From the NCBI RefSeq assembly GCF_025370935.1, contig NC_133491.1, positions 11,569,767 to 11,633,766 on the forward strand: a stretch of DNA of 64,000 nt. The letters run 5' to 3'. A model generated the notes under the pieces. That model saw nothing but the letters and a program-made list of their open reading frames with translations, did no database searches and had not been told where the DNA came from. Made by a program: the position numbers and the translations under genes. Shown piece after piece: positions 31,460-42,892 of the stretch. Position 1 is the first letter of the stretch. Each line of letters begins with the position of its first letter. This stretch comes from Choristoneura fumiferana. Its lineage: Eukaryota > Arthropoda > Insecta > Lepidoptera > Tortricidae.

Positions 31460-31766
31460 GCCGCGGTGGCCTAGTAGTTTGACACGATAGCCTCTCAAGC
31501 AGAGGATCGTGTGTTCAAACCCCGGCTCGCACCTCTGAGTTTTTTGAAATTCATGTGCGAAATTACATAAAATCTACCATGAGCTTTACGGTGAAGGAAA
31601 AGCATCGTGAGGAAACCTGCACACATCTGCGAAGCAATTCAATAGTGTGTGTGAATGTCCCAATCCGCACTGGGCCCGCGTGGAAACTACGGCCCAAGCC
31701 CTCTCATTATGAGAGGAGGCCTGTGCCCTAGCAGTGGAACGTTTATAGGCTGGGATGGTGATCAAT
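31460..31766 (+). mobile_element. SINE-B, full length, sense
   Basis: AAGCCGCGGTGGCCTAGTAG (box A), TGTTCAAACCCCGGCTCGCA (box B), TTTTGAAATTCATGTGCGAA, AAGCATCGTGAGGAAACCTG, ATTATGAGAGGAGGCCTGTG, AGCAGTGGAACGTTTATAGG, CTGGGATGGTGAT. The 3' end matches the RTE 3' end (see findings). Confidence 0.88.
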
Positions 31767-33024
31767 TTATTATTATTTTTATATTTATTCACCGATAAGT
31801 TCGGTATTTGTTGTCCAATTTATAAGATTATTTTATAGTTTGAATATTATATAGATGTTCAAGCGGCCCCTTGTAATCTTTATAAAATCGGCTAAGCAAT
31901 TATTATTTAATTTACAGTTGAAGTCGGTTTATGAATGTACAAATACAATACTAGAAATAAATAGGCCCTACCTTTTTTACTCTCAAATTACAAACTAAAA
32001 TAGACGCAAAGAAATATTAGTTACTTAAAACCGATAAAAAATGGAGTTAATAGGTATTTCTAAAAACAATGAACATTCTCAATCATATTCTTTTCCAAAC
32101 TCACGCAAATCTCCCACTGCGTAAACATGTCTTGAATCTTATCTACTCTTTGGCTCCCCCGGATTTAGTTAACATATGTACCGCGGGTTTGCCCATAAAT
32201 AATAATTCAGGCCGAGATAAATCGACATATGGTAATACGCCCAAATTATTTATCGAGGGGCGCAGGGGCAAAAGGAGGTAAGTGAGATGGGGGATTTTTG
32301 GGGAAATTTTCTTAGTCGTACAAGTTTTAGGTTGTTGGAAAATTTACTGCGGCTTTTTAAGAGAAGTCTCTTCGTTCCATTCTCCATACAAACGTAGTCC
32401 CGGTATCATTCGAAAACTAGGCAACAGAAATAGATGAAATTTTGTAAGTATGGACTAGATGTAATTATCTATGCCTGTGGTTTTCAGATTTTCATATAAA
32501 TGTGTAATATCAGCATTACAGGAGCTCAAAAGTCGCCAAAAAAAAGATGTCAACTTAGCACGAGAATTACAGACTAATAAAGCATTTTTTTAAAAAATCG
32601 AAAAAACCATAGGCATTGAAAATATAATGAATATCTTGATTGTAAAATATCATTGATTTCTGTGCTATACTATTCGTATAATATGAGGACAACGAAACCC
32701 AAAATTCAACCGCCCAAATCATAAAAAGCCTACAGCTATCTCGATATAAATTACGGACGTCGTTGCGGAAGGCATGGGGGGGACGGCTGCGAGCGCTTAT
32801 GTCACGAGCGATAAAGACAGCAATATCCCAAACGAATACCTAACGCAGCCGCGCGGCCGGCAGGGAAACTTCTCTTAAACTTTAGAATTACAGGAGTTTT
32901 ATTATTTGGTTGAATAATTCTGATACTTTTTTGTATGGATTTACGCTACCACCGCAGGACTCTGCCAATTAATTCGTTAATTTCATACAAGCAAAAATAC
33001 TAAATAAAATTGTAAAGAAGTGAT
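31767..33024. other. No gene or recognised element
   Basis: 32740-32880 is a GC-rich island (GAAGGCATGGGGGGGACGGC, CGCAGCCGCGCGGCCGGCAG) in otherwise AT-rich DNA. No frame or promoter motif accompanies it. Confidence 0.4.
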
Positions 33025-33112
33025 TTTCCCAGATCGGGAATCGAACCCGGGAGTCCCGGGACCTTAAGTTTCGTAGTTAGGTTCTCTAACCACTGGGCTA
33101 ATTAGCTAAGTT
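33025..33112 (-). mobile_element. SINE-A head, isolated
   Basis: The minus strand reads TAGCCCAGTGGTTAGAGAAC (box A) and CCCGGGTTCGATTCCCGATC (box B). Only the tRNA-like part remains. The acceptor-stem halves do not pair well, so a functional tRNA gene is unlikely. Confidence 0.6.
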
Positions 33113-33124
33113 TTGAAGTGATGT

Positions 33125-33236
33125 ACAGTCACGTTCATAAACTTGTGTGATCAAAAACATTTGAACACGCTAACAATAGAGTCGTGTTCAGACATTTTTG
33201 AACAAATTTTTGCTCACATGTTTATGAAATCAACTG
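33125..33236. mobile_element. Tc1/mariner-like MITE, 112 bp
   Basis: CAGTCACGTTCATAAACTTG and the reverse complement of the right end (CAGTTGATTTCATAAACATG) are terminal repeats, with TA on both outer sides. Inner TTTGAACACG and CGTGTTCAGA extend the hairpin nearly to the centre. Confidence 0.7.
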
Positions 33237-33238
33237 TA

Positions 33239-34928
33239 CACCCTCGAAAAGGGACTGTTGAGCCACTTAGCAACCATGTAATCCTATTTTGGTTTATTAA
33301 TAGGTAAGTAACATAAATAATTAGGTATAAAAACACACAGAAAGTTAGGTAAAACGGGCTTCCAAAAGTTTTAATGAAACTACGAATTGAATACCACAAA
33401 ATGTTACAAGATATAACATTTGCTATCATTAAATGCCTAAGTATTATATAATGCACACAAAATAAATAATCACAGATCATACGTAAAATATTCACATTGA
33501 AATTTGATTCACATACTATTAAAAATTTCATGCGTGGTAGTGCAGCGCCAAGTCCGTACAATCTCTGCAGCTTTTCTCCGGCACATAATATTCCGTGCAT
33601 GCCCGCGTGATAAAGCGACTTTCCTAAGCCAATACGCTTGTTTTATTGGACTTATTTGTCAAGAAGTTGGAACTGTTTTTTATCCCTGACTATAAATCAG
33701 TGTTGCTCCTTATTGAGTTTATTAGATCGAATTTGTTTGATTTATTCCGTATTGTTTTTTAAAGATGCGTAAGTGTTTTTGTTTTTGTTCTGAATTTGGA
33801 TTAAGTATTCATACTAGAGCACATGGATTAAGTATCAAAAAAAAAACTGAACTGGTATCTAATGACATTTATGAAAAATAAAAAAATTATCACAACAGGT
33901 GGCAGTTAATTAAAATCTGAGGGTACAAATTAAAAAAAGTCAAAAGTAAGTTTGCTTTTCTATAAAAACAAAGTTTTTTTTCTCTGACTGTGGTGAAGCC
34001 CAAAAGGGGGGTTATGTTTTTGGCCTGTGTTTTTATATGTATGCCTGCTTATAACTACTTAATAGCTAAACCGATTTTAATAAACGATATGTCATAAGGT
34101 TCATGTTGGTAATGCAAGTGAAAATGCGTATAAATTAAATTCTTTAAAAATCAAAATTGCGAATTTAATCTGTGCCTGAGAAATAAAAGATTTCAGTACC
34201 CTTGAGTGGACTATCAAAATAAAGGGCTTTAAAAATCGAGTATGAAAATGTATGAAAAAGTTTGGAGTGACAAAGTACCGGTAATTATAGAAAAAACTTA
34301 CCTACACTAAGTAAACAGAGTTAGTTTAAAACAGTTCATAATATTACTGTGAGATTATTTATTTACCATATTATAACGCGAACTAAAAATTAAATAAAAA
34401 TTGTGATTAATTGCCTTACTCCTAGCCAAAATTCACAATTTCGGTACCTAAGCTTACGATACGATACCCTAAATATTAAAAAATAAATAAAAAATATTCA
34501 TTAAAATGTTGACGACAACTAACACGACAGTCATTATTCAAAGCGCGCCAAACAAATAGCTCGACACCTCATCTAATTAATCTTTCGTATCGCAGGCGTC
34601 GTCAACCTTGCACAATTAATATCGCACTCTATTAACCGTATCGGGCCGTTTTCCTGTTCATTTCCTTTATGTAAATGTTCCGCACCCCTGCCCTCTCTTG
34701 AGGGTGAACTGATTAAGATTTTTTTTCTGAAGAACGCGTGTGTTTTGTTTAGACATATTGTAATAGCGAGATAATTTTTCGTATAGGTACAATACGATGT
34801 GACTTTTTTTTTCTCAAGAGCTATTTTTGTTTTAGAAAAACTGTTACAGATACACTTAATGCTTTAACGTCGGATTTTATCAGAAAAGTTTGCATTTATC
34901 GTACGAACTCTCTCAATTAGCTTCATTA
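33239..34928. other. 1.7 kb AT-rich, no supported feature
   Basis: A 128-codon minus frame (33214-33600) is the longest in this part. It starts inside the MITE at 33125-33236, has a hydrophobic stretch of low-complexity character and no recognisable domain, so I do not call it. Confidence 0.4.
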
Positions 34929-35308
34929 TATAGGTAGTACCATGAGAGTTGAAGTGAATGAATACACACACAGCTACGGTTCGATATCGGCTCGCATACT
35001 TGTTGAAAGTCCGAATGTAATGTTTGTCAGAATGATCGTTTCCCATAACCCTTTTTTCTCCGAATCCAATAATTGTTCAGAATAGTTTATAAAACAAACT
35101 TAACCTAACCTACGTTGTCTACAGGATGACCATTTAAAATTTTCAGTTTTTTTTCAGTTTCAGTGGGATTTTTTTTTATGACTAATGATGATTCGGACAA
35201 ATATTACGGTATGACTAGCGAAATGTATGCGAACTTTGGCGCTCTTCACACGATATGTTGTAGCTGTGTGTGTAATCATTCACTTCAACTCTAGTGGCAC
35301 TATCTATA
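34929..35308. mobile_element. Long hairpin enclosing a T-family element
   Basis: ATAGGTAGTACCATGAGAGT, TGAAGTGAATGAATACACAC and ACAGCTAC (34929-34978) pair with the reverse complement of 35261-35308. Inside, 34980-35250 is a copy of MITE T (GATATCGGCTCGCATACTTG, CAGAATGATCGTTTCCCATA, CTTAACCTAACCTAC, GATGATTCGGACAAATATTA). Confidence 0.65.
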
Positions 35309-35572
35309 CAGCCGAAGTGGTGTCACATAAATTTTCTTCAAAAATCTCAAATTAACACAATAATCTCACTAGCATGCCACCACATACACCATGATAATAG
35401 CGACTTATATGACCTTTTAAACCTCTTGGTATCTTTTATATAAATAAAAATAATTCGGCGAAATGTATGTACACGCATAACTTCCAAACGGCGGCACCAA
35501 AACATAGGATAAAAAAAAATTGTGTCCGTTATTGTCAAGACAAGGTTTCTGTTAAACAAAACACGCCCAAAA

Positions 35573-36205
35573 TAGGGTTCCGTAGCCATTACGAAAAAAT
35601 TAAGTAATATTTTTCTAAGGATTTCGTATTTTATACGGAATCTTCCAAGTTTAGGTATATTTTATACCTTAGGCTGCTATTTACTCATAAACTACTAATA
35701 ATTCTCAAGCAAACTTAGCCGTTATAGTTTTACTTGAAAGTTTGATATACTTACTACCATCCTGAATTTTTTCAAATTTTTCCACCCACCGGTTTAGATT
35801 TTAGAGGGGGGGGGGACGCTCGATTTTAATGAAAATTTGCACTTTAAAGTTTAATATTTCGCAAACAAATAACTGAATCGAAAAATCATTTTAGCAAACC
35901 CCTAATAGTTTTAAAAGACCTATCCAACGATACCCCACACTATAGGGTTGGATGAGAAAAAAAAATCACCCCCACTTTACGTCTATGGGAACCTAAAAAA
36001 AATTTTTTTTAAATATTTTATTGTATGTACCATTTCGTCGGCATAGTTTACAATATATATCCATGCAAAATTACAGCTTTCTAGCATTGATAGTCCCTGA
36101 GTAAAGTCGCGGACGGACAGACAGACAGACAGACAGGCAGACAGACAGACATGGCGAAACTATAAGGGTTCCATTTTTGCCATTTTGGCTCAGGAACCCT
36201 AAAAA
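35573..36205 (+). repeat. P element, apparently full length
   Basis: TAGGGTTCCGTAGCC at the start and GGCTCAGGAACCCTAAAAA at the end give short terminal inverted repeats around 630 bp. It carries a (GACA)n tract and CATGGCGAAACTATAAGGG. Partial copies are at 22783, 23516 and 11768. There is no coding frame and no clear target duplication, so class unknown. Confidence 0.55.
36106..36151. repeat. (GACA)n microsatellite
   Basis: About nine GACA units with one GGCA interruption. Confidence 0.8.
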
Positions 36206-36218
36206 GGAACAGTGGCGA

Positions 36219-36237
36219 AACCGCGGGCAACAACTAG
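36219..36237 (+). mobile_element. Helitron 3' terminus
   Basis: GCGAAACCGCGGGCAACAACTAG followed by T: a GC-rich hairpin shortly before CTAG|T. It lies 14 bp after the P element. No 5' TCCTACTAATAT end is visible in the preceding kilobase. Confidence 0.5.
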
Positions 36238-36948
36238 TTTATAATAAAAATGACATCCAACAGGAAGCTACCCCCAAAAGCTAAAGCACCACCATAAGTT
36301 AAAACTCTTGTTAAATGTCATGGAATAAGTTCGTATGCAAATACGGCAGTTAGCGTTTGATTAAAACCGTCTCTCTAAACGGCCGTTAACGCGCCGTTTA
36401 ACTTTACTTTAAGTTATGACGGCAATTGGCTTGATAGCGAATTTTGTTTTATTTCTGAAAATTGGAGATAGTAGTTGCACCACGCTATGACTGCATTGTA
36501 GACGGAACCATAATCGCAATAACCATTTCTTTCTGTCAAATGGAATAGAATGAGGGGAGAAAGAGATGATACAATCGCTAGTACAATACGTCCTGTGTTT
36601 GGTAATGGCTGCTTGTGATCAGCTCTACTGAAATGTACTTTCCAACCGACTGAATGTCGGTATTCTGTCAAGCTTTTGGTGACATACAACCAAAAAACCC
36701 CGCCAACACAAAAGTACAAGAACTTGCTCGCGCTTTTGTCCGCCCTTTAAGGCGTTAATCTACTAATGAGATAGTAGAGCAATAATGAATGCCGCCCACC
36801 TCGGGTACTCCTCAAACGCAATTTCCTTTTACGAGCGGTCTGCCGAGGCATGAGATCAGCTCGTCTTGTTTGATTCGAGGATTAGGGATCAGGAATGTAG
36901 AAAAATGGCCAAGTCTCCTGAATTGAAAGAAAGGAGGAAGGCATTTAA
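36238..36948. other. No recognised feature
   Basis: A 101-codon minus frame (36414-36719) opens with a non-ATG codon and has no motif. Confidence 0.4.
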
Positions 36949-37203
36949 ATAAATAAATAAATATCATGGGACATTTGACACCAATTGACCTAGTCCCAAA
37001 CTAAGCAAAGCTTGTACTATGGATACTAGGCAACGTTTAACATACTTATATAGATAAATACATACTTAAATACATATTAAACATCCAATACCCGAGAACA
37101 AACATTTGTGTTATTCACACAAATATCTGCCCCGGCCGGGATTCGAACCCAGGACCTCAAACTTCGTAGTCAGGTTCTCTAACCACTTAGCCATCCGGTC
37201 GTC
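36949..37203 (-). mobile_element. SINE-A, full length
   Basis: Minus strand: GACGACCGGATGGCTAAGTG (box A), CCTGGGTTCGAATCCCGGCC (box B), then GCAGATATTTGTGTGAATAA, TCGGGTATTGGATGTTTAAT, GACTAGGTCAATTGGTGTC and ATGATATTTATTTATTTA. About 255 bp. Confidence 0.88.
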
Positions 37204-37424
37204 AAACCGGTTTACTCGTACTCGTATTCATCTTCACAAAAGACACAAATAAAACAAATATTTGAAAATTAGAATTATACTTATGATGAGAAATTCACAC
37301 AAGCGACTTAGAAATATTAAACGTGTGGTGTTGTTACGGATCTTAGATAATCTTTACAAATTTAGAAGCAGTCGAAAATATTTAAGTCAGTTATCTATCT
37401 AGGAAAAACAAAGTGTTTTTTATC

Positions 37425-37745
37425 ATCATCATCATATCAGCCATAGGACGTCCACTGTTGGACATAGGCCTCCCCCATAGACCTCCAGTTGCCTCGGTTG
37501 GAAGCGGCTTGCATCCACCGTGAACCCGCGACTTTAACCAGGTCATCCGTCCATCTCGTTGGTGGACATCTTACGTTGCGCTTGCCGATCCGCGGTCTCC
37601 ACTCGAGAACCTTTCGCCCCCAACGACCATCTGTTCTCCGTGCTATATGGCCTGCCCATTGCCACTTCAACGAGCTAATTCACTTGGCTATATCGGTGAC
37701 CCTTGTTCTTCTACGTATCTCCTCATTTCTGATGTGTTTTTTATG
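37425..37745 (-). pseudogene. RTE-like LINE ORF2 C-terminus and 3' end
   Basis: Minus frame 37437-37670 translates to KWQWAGHIARRTDGRWGRKV, then PPTRWTDDLVKVAGSRW and NWRSMGEAYVQQWTSYG, the typical RTE/craniofacial-type reverse-transcriptase tail (WAGHIAR, RPPTRW.DD, W...A..R..W). It stops in the ATGATGATG tail at 37425-37436. 5' truncation is normal for LINE copies. Dead. Confidence 0.85.
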
Positions 37746-37912
37746 TTCATGTACAAACATACATAAAAAGTTTAAGAGATTGGGGCATTGGCAGTAAACA
37801 GATTCAAGTAACAATTAGGCGAAATCATTCAGATCGGTGATTTTTGGACTTTTCCTCTAGGCTAGAGCACTATACTTCTTGCCAAATATTATAACTGAAA
37901 GTAACCTAAACC

Positions 37913-38052
37913 CGAGTTTAGACTTGCAAGAAAAATCGTGCAAGTTGCATTACACTGCGGCGCTCGATTGACCACTACAAACTCGTCGGCCTTACGGCCT
38001 GGCAATGTAATGCAACTTGCACGATTTTTCTTGCAAGTCTTAACTCGGCTTA
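37913..38052. mobile_element. Palindromic MITE with 40+ bp arms
   Basis: CCGAGTTTAGACTTGCAAGA, AAAATCGTGCAAGTTGCATT and ACA at the left face their reverse complement at the right (TGTAATGCAACTTGCACGAT ... CTTAACTCGG). The arms differ at one or two bases. The centre (about 50 bp) holds CGGCGCTCGATTGACC. Single copy here. Confidence 0.75.
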
Positions 38053-38417
38053 AAAGTTTTGATTCTCACAAGGAAACACATTTGATAAATATGTATCTAT
38101 TCATCATGTGCGCTTAAAAACTTTTTTTCCTGATTCAACTTGATACTCGTATCGTATATTTGTCGCGATCCAGAGAAAAATGGTCTTGACAGATGAACAG
38201 ATACACTTACTTTTAACAATCAAACTTATTTATCAGTTGAATACATACACATATAGGTACAGTACAATACATAGGTATAATAACAGCTTTTGTGTGACAC
38301 AAATCTCACTTCAAACATCCAAAATCATCACCACCATGTCTGTCTAAGAACTCTAAGTCAAGCGAGGGCTATCCAGCGTCATTAACTGCTATTAAAACAG
38401 GCGCGAGCGTCATTAAG

Positions 38418-38466
38418 GAGGTCGTAAAATGTCGTAAAGAGTCGTGAGAGGTCGTGAAGAAGACGC
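38418..38466 (+). repeat. Short GTCGTNA(A/G)A tandem motif
   Basis: GTCGTAAAAT, GTCGTAAAGA, GTCGTGAGAG and GTCGTGAAGA follow one another with a period of about 10-11 bp. Confidence 0.6.
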
Positions 38467-40020
38467 GATCACGACCCGCCAGGGATTTGTGTGTCGGCGC
38501 CTTAAGTTGCAAGTTTTAAAAGGATTATGAGGGGTGTGGGGCAAGTTCCTTTGTCTTTTGAACTTGTGAACTTAGTTTTTTTTTAATTTAGAATGCTAAG
38601 GAATTTGTGCTATGGAGTAAAGGCAGTGGGTGCAAATAAAAGCGTCATTAATATTAATGCACTGTGGTCAAGGATATCTAGGGAATCTTTATTCTTAAGC
38701 TCTTGGTTTGTAATAAGGAAATAATGAAGAAAGAAATACAGAAAAATATTCCTTACCGGTGTTAAATAAATACTCACGCATAAAACAAAAACAAAATAAT
38801 AGTGTCAGAGTTAGCAAATTTTGACAGTGTTGTTCGGCCGGAATCCATTCTATTTGCTCCGTTAGTAATTAAGTAATTAGTTAAGTAGTTTACTTTATTT
38901 TCGTTGTTTTTAACTTGTTATTTAGTCTATTCTGCATTGCCTTTATAAATATTTACGACTCCCTCTCAATCCTAAAAAAAAGATAATAAAATGCAAATAA
39001 GTACGCCAAAACACAGACCCATATAGCATTATCATCTAGATAAAAGAAATGCTTCGCTCATGAAAAAAATCCAACAATGATCCGATCGAATGTACGACAA
39101 AACGTAATGGAAATCGAAGTGCCTTTTTCCTAAAAGGTATTTTCCGATAACAACTCTCGCCCGATGCATGGAATCCGTAACAATGCTGCCTCGCCATTAT
39201 GAAGAACTGATTCCGTCTTTAAGGAGATAGAATGCCTTTTTGAGTATTTCATTTATGACCTTCAACCTATGCGCCTCTCTGCGAACAAAATACTACTTAT
39301 AGCAGGTCAGATAAGGTGGATATACGATCGACGGCAAAATGAAGAACGGGAAAGGAAGATGCAAAGGAAAAGGCGTTTTGTTCAATAGAACGTTAAATAG
39401 AAAATGCGTTGTGAGGAACGAAATTAAAAAGCTGATAGGAATGCCATTCGGTTTCAGTCGACGCGTTAGTGAAATGTGCAATCATATAGAAATCGGAACG
39501 GACAAAAACTTGTATTATCCGATATTATTATACAGCGCGATTGTTGCCGCGACGTCGTGCGAAAAAATTGCGCGAGGCGTTAGGGTGTTCATTTATTTCG
39601 TTTTAAGATTCCCGAATTCTGATGAGGAGGTTTAATTGATCGATTATGGAATCGAGTGGTCCAAGGTATTTTGAGGCTCGTTAGAAAGATGGTGGGTTTA
39701 TGCGTTATGGCCTGGACGGTTTTTGCCCTAAGGACAAAAGTGTAAATAAATATTTGAGTATTATTGATATTTTTTAAACCTCAAAAGAAATAAAAATTTG
39801 GAAAAATTAAGAATGTGAAGTAATGAAATAAACAAAAATTAAAATAAGGTTGGTTCTCCACTAGGTATCGTCATTACAGAAATATAGTAAAATTAACATT
39901 AAGAAACAATAAAGTTCAAATACAGTACAATGAAAATAGTAAAAATGTACGCGAACGAAACCGGGGGTAAAGGCCAGGTCAGTGTATAATACTCCTAAGA
40001 ACCAGGAGCCTCAATTTCAG
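38467..40020. other. 1.5 kb without recognised element
   Basis: Contains an ATG-initiated 98-codon plus frame at 39339-39635 with AATAAA at about 39744. It has basic N-terminal residues (MKNGKGRCKGKG) but no domain, and no splice or promoter support. Confidence 0.35.
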
Positions 40021-40151
40021 GCCCTATACTACGAACTGCGAAACTCGAACTTCGCATCTTGCCGTCCCGCTGACGCAAATATTATTTAAAACGAGAGTGA
40101 GAGGGACGATACAATACGAAGTTCGATTTTCAAATGTCGTAGTAGCCCCCC
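40021..40151. mobile_element. MITE-A, full-length copy
   Basis: GCCCTATACTACGAACTGCG, CTCGAACTTCGCATCTTGCC, GAGAGTGAGAGGGACGATAC and GTCGTAGTAGCCCCCC span both ends. Confidence 0.8.
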
Positions 40152-41344
40152 AGCAACGAAATACTCGCATAATACGCCCATCCGACTGCAATGAAACTCA
40201 ATATTGCAGGCTCAAAGAATATAAAAATAAAACAGATCCGCCGGTCATTCTCCATTTATTATTTATCAATTGTATAAATTATTGAATAGGAATATCCTTG
40301 AGTGCCGGCTGACCCCTGAAATGGGGGTCGGTTTATGACCCGCCGCCGTGCATCTCGATTTATAGGGCGACTAGCCGCGCAAGCGGGTTTGCTTGAGGTT
40401 TTATTTACTTGTAGGAATAATAAAAGGAAATAATAACAACAGATGCAGTGATTAATATTTTGTCATCGTATTTTGTCGGAAAAGTTCGTTTTTATCTTGC
40501 TGTCTCAACCAGCTTACTCTAGTTAATTGAGAAAGCAAGTTAATTACGAACTTTATCTGACAAAAAAAAAACCCGCCAATTTTTTGACTGTATTATGTTT
40601 GTACAGTTATTTTTTTTAAATGCAAACGCTGAATCATTTATGTAGCATTTTCCATAACTTCTATTTAAATTTAATTGTTTAGATCTAAACATGTCTTGAA
40701 GTATTGATAATCTAATTTGATAGCATTTTAAACATAAATAAGTCCATATCAAACTCAACATTTTTATCTTGCTCCTCCGTTACCGTCGTGCGTGACGGCC
40801 ATGTTTGCGCGACACATACATATATGAAGTATACATTATGGCATGACATATATATGAGCGCTATATTGTTTTTTTGATAATTGGGTCTGTGTAACATGAT
40901 TTTTGTGGATTTCTGTCGCAGAAAAGTGGCTGCCGTGGCTATGTTTTAAATTATCCGCATATTAATCAATGAAATAGCATAAACATACACTTTTTCTTAC
41001 TTGACACACAGCGCGGACGCAGCCGACAGGTCGGTATAGCGTAATAACTTATAAATGCCAATATTTTGCGAGACGCGTTTTTCTCCGGGCCGCCGCGCAA
41101 GTGCGTAATTTATGGGCTTTTTGACTTAAGCGGTTTTGATCCGGCCGCCAACTTATTTTATGACGTTACTTTTTGGGAATTGTAGCGATTTGGCAACGGA
41201 TGGTTTTAGTGGAGTGTTAAGATTGATACATTTTGGTACGAAAAAAGAATAATGACGCTTATACGAGTCTGTGTGGTAGTCCATCATAATATGAAAACAT
41301 AATTTTATAGCTTTTTGTCGAGACCTTTTTATACTTCTTCTTCT
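40152..41344. other. No recognised feature
   Basis: AT-rich with a GC-richer patch (41020-41110). Overlapping short minus frames at 40540-40897 have no support. Confidence 0.4.
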
Positions 41345-41600
41345 CTTTTTAACCCCCGATGCAAAAAGAGAGGTGTTATAAGATTGACCTATGTGTGTCT
41401 GCCTGTGTGTATTGTCTGTGGTACCGTAGCTCTTAAACGGGTGGACCGATTGACCGATTTGAATGTGGTTTTTTATTTGAAATCAAGTTTTCTGGCGATG
41501 GTTCTTAGTCATGTTTCATCAAAATCGGTTTAACCGTTATTGAGATATTGAACTTTGAAGTGACAAAGTCGGAGGTTTTCCAACTTTATTTTCGTCATAA
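41345..41600 (+). repeat. P2 repeat, left arm of a 620-bp inverted pair
   Basis: AACCCCCGATGCAAAAAGAG, AGGTGTTATAAGATTGACC, CGTAGCTCTTAAACGGGTGG, ACCGATTTGAATGTGG, TCAAAATCGGTTTAACCG and GAGATATTGAACTTTGAAG are the P2 order. Confidence 0.7.
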
Positions 41601-41774
41601 TTTTTTTCTACCATAACGTTGACGGTGTCTTTACATGCTGCCATTGCGCACGTTTTTGAGCATAATTGGCCATTGCAGTCATTTAAGGGCACATGAACGG
41701 GCGAACAACCGTAGCCCTCTTGTCCAATCGTAGCCGAAATCGGCCAGGACCTAGGTATATCATATTCTTAGTTT

Positions 41775-41966
41775 CGGGTTTGTACGTTTAACCGTTACTG
41801 AGAAAGAACAACAAAAAAAGCATGTCTAAGAACCATTGCTAGAAAACCTGCTTTCAAAAAAAACCGCATTAAAATCGGTCCACCCATTTAAGAGCTACGG
41901 TACCACAGACAGACACACATAGCGGTCAAAGTGATAACACGTCTCTTTTCGCGTCGGGGGTTAAAT
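41775..41966 (-). repeat. P2 repeat, right arm of the inverted pair
   Basis: AAGCATGTCTAAGAACCATT, AAATCGGTCCACCCATTTAA, GAGCTACGGTACCACAGACA and CGCGTCGGGGGTTAA are the reverse complement of the P2 head half. Heads point outwards, tails face each other. Confidence 0.7.
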
Positions 41967-41994
41967 AATAATAATCTGTAGTAATCTAGTTTTT

Positions 41995-42131
41995 TTAACC
42001 AACGACCAAAAGAGGGTATTATAAGTTTGCTTCTATGTGGAGTCCTGTACATGGCTGACTGACAACTTAGCTTTTAAACGGGTGGACCGATTTGAATGCG
42101 ATTTTTTCATTTGAAATCAGGTTTTTTTTTG
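41995..42131 (+). repeat. P2 repeat, diverged fragment
   Basis: AACCAACGACCAAAAGAGGG, TATTATAAGTTTG and TTTTAAACGGGTGGACCGAT, ending in a T-run. Confidence 0.6.
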
Positions 42132-42651
42132 TTTATGGTGTATATGTAGGTATACCACCATGCATGGAGTCCCGGTACACGGGCTCGACTCACACTTATC
42201 TTCTTATACTTAAAAAAAAAAAAAAATAGTAAATAAGTAATAAACTAAAAGATCAACAAAAAAGAATCAGATCGAACCTAATACGACAATTTAAAAACAC
42301 GTAAAAACCCTAAGAAAATTTACGAAAATTGACCTTTATGATAATAAGCAACAATAAAATCCAACGGCCTAGTAGCAAAACCCACTAAGTGCCGTTTTCG
42401 ACATTCGAGGCCAGTTTTATCGGCTGCGGCCACTTTATGAGACGTAACTGACTATCTGATGCATTTTTAGCCGTTCGATTTTGGGAAGACAATGGTGGCG
42501 TATGGGCCAAATGCCACGCTGCGAGCGTATGAGGCAAGTAATACGCCGAGTATGGTCCTTTTTATTTATTTCGCCACAATGTTTCTTTTCTTTTCTTTCT
42601 TCCTGTTTAATATGTAGGTATCTAATGTTTTGGACTATAAAAGGTTGTCTG
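42132..42651. other. No recognised feature
   Basis: A-rich then mixed; an 85-codon frame (42481-42738) runs into P2 and is not supported. Confidence 0.4.
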
Positions 42652-42892
42652 ATTTTTGAACCCCCTAGGCAAAAAGAGGGGTGTTATAAGTTTGACCGCT
42701 ATGTGTGTCTGTCTGTTTGTCTATTTGTAGCACCGTAGCTCTTAAACGGGTGGACCGATTTGAATGCGGTTTTTTATTTGAAATCAGGTTTTCTAGCGAT
42801 GGTTTTTAGACATGTTTTATCAAAATCGGTTCAGCCGTTTTTGAGATATTGAACTTTAAAGTGACAAAGTCGGGGTTTCCGAACTTTTTGCT
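42652..42892 (+). repeat. P2 repeat, best-preserved single copy
   Basis: AACCCCCTAGGCAAAAAGAG, GGGTGTTATAAGTTTGACCG, CACCGTAGCTCTTAAACGGG, TGGACCGATTTGAATGCGG, TCAAAATCGGTTCAGCCG and AAAGTGACAAAGTCGGGG. About 240 bp, no coding frame. Confidence 0.7.

Noticed and set aside
32750..32880. CpG-island style promoter
   Set aside because: GC-rich patch has no initiator, frame or splice donor nearby.
33214..33600. 128-codon minus-strand frame
   Set aside because: Begins in a MITE, has no ATG-supported context, domain or splice signal, and composition explains the hydrophobic run.
36414..36719. 101-codon minus-strand frame
   Set aside because: Non-ATG start and no motif.
39339..39635. 98-codon ATG frame with AATAAA downstream
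   Set aside because: Sequence is low in information, no domain, and AATAAA is expected by chance at this base composition.
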